Assembly (NCBI GenBank): GCA_032358165.1
Contig: JAALGY010000033.1
Span: 1,426,001-1,490,000 of the forward strand
Direction of reading: 5' to 3'
Length of the DNA: 64,000 bases
Source: Diplosphaera chodatii
Taxonomy: Eukaryota > Chlorophyta > Trebouxiophyceae > Prasiolales > Stichococcaceae
The translations under genes were made by a program, and so were the position numbers. The notes under the pieces are model-generated. The model ran no database searches, was not told the DNA's origin, and was given only the letters and a program-made list of their open reading frames with translations. Each line of letters opens with the position of its first letter. The first letter of the stretch is position 1. Of the stretch, positions 63,886-64,000 are shown one piece after another.

Positions 63886-64000
63886 GTGCCGTCAGCGCAA
63901 GTCGCAGAAGCTGATGCACATGATCACGATGTACTCAAGATCCATTTCCGCTTTGCCCAGTGATCCCAACTGTCGTATCATGTGCGGTCGGCTGCAGAGT

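Overview
The window is a gene-dense, intron-rich stretch of nuclear DNA from a photosynthetic eukaryote, most likely a core chlorophyte green alga. The evidence is a calredoxin-type EF-hand/thioredoxin protein, an HCF244 (Ycf39-like) photosystem II assembly factor, carotenoid isomerase, an NADK2-type NAD kinase, a PSTAIRE CDKA, organelle-targeted gyrase A and mTERF, and splice junctions that rebuild full-length family proteins. Almost every gene is cut by GT-AG introns of about 80-200 bases. Donors of the type GTGCGY or GTGAGY dominate, and at least three to five introns use GC-AG. The species cannot be fixed from the sequence alone.

Layout, left to right: the 3' end of CRTISO (+); a calredoxin-like gene (+); a small plastid-type membrane protein (-); CDKA (-) head-to-head with a CDK10-like kinase (+); an NADK2-type NAD kinase (-) head-to-head with HCF244 (+); a degenerate JmjC protein (-) head-to-head with the ER lectin OS-9 (+); eIF4A (+); a STE20/FRAY-like kinase followed by a SYLF-domain protein (both +); SKI8/VIP3 (-); a plastid-type EF-hand protein of unknown role (+); SF3A3 (-); a very long minus-strand gene reading as a cellulose-synthase-like GT2 followed in frame by a GH9 cellulase module; gyrase A (+); a METTL21-type methyltransferase (+); a histidine phosphatase (+); a small orphan (-) head-to-head with an mTERF (+); and the first exon of a further gene (+) at the right edge.

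The genes are ordinary dispersed nuclear housekeeping and plastid genes, not an operon or a mobile element. Plastid or photosynthesis roles recur (CRTISO, calredoxin, NADK2, HCF244, GyrA, mTERF), as do cell-cycle and RNA functions (CDKA, CDK10, SKI8, SF3A3, eIF4A). The most unusual object is the probable GT2-GH9 fusion at 41591-50266, which would place a glucan-cleaving fold on the far side of the membrane directly behind a glucan synthase. Its GH9 part has lost the usual catalytic signatures. Exon boundaries were read by eye from splice signals, reading-frame continuity and remembered family patterns; no alignment or transcript data were available. No tRNA, rRNA, transposon, CRISPR array or long repeat was recognised.
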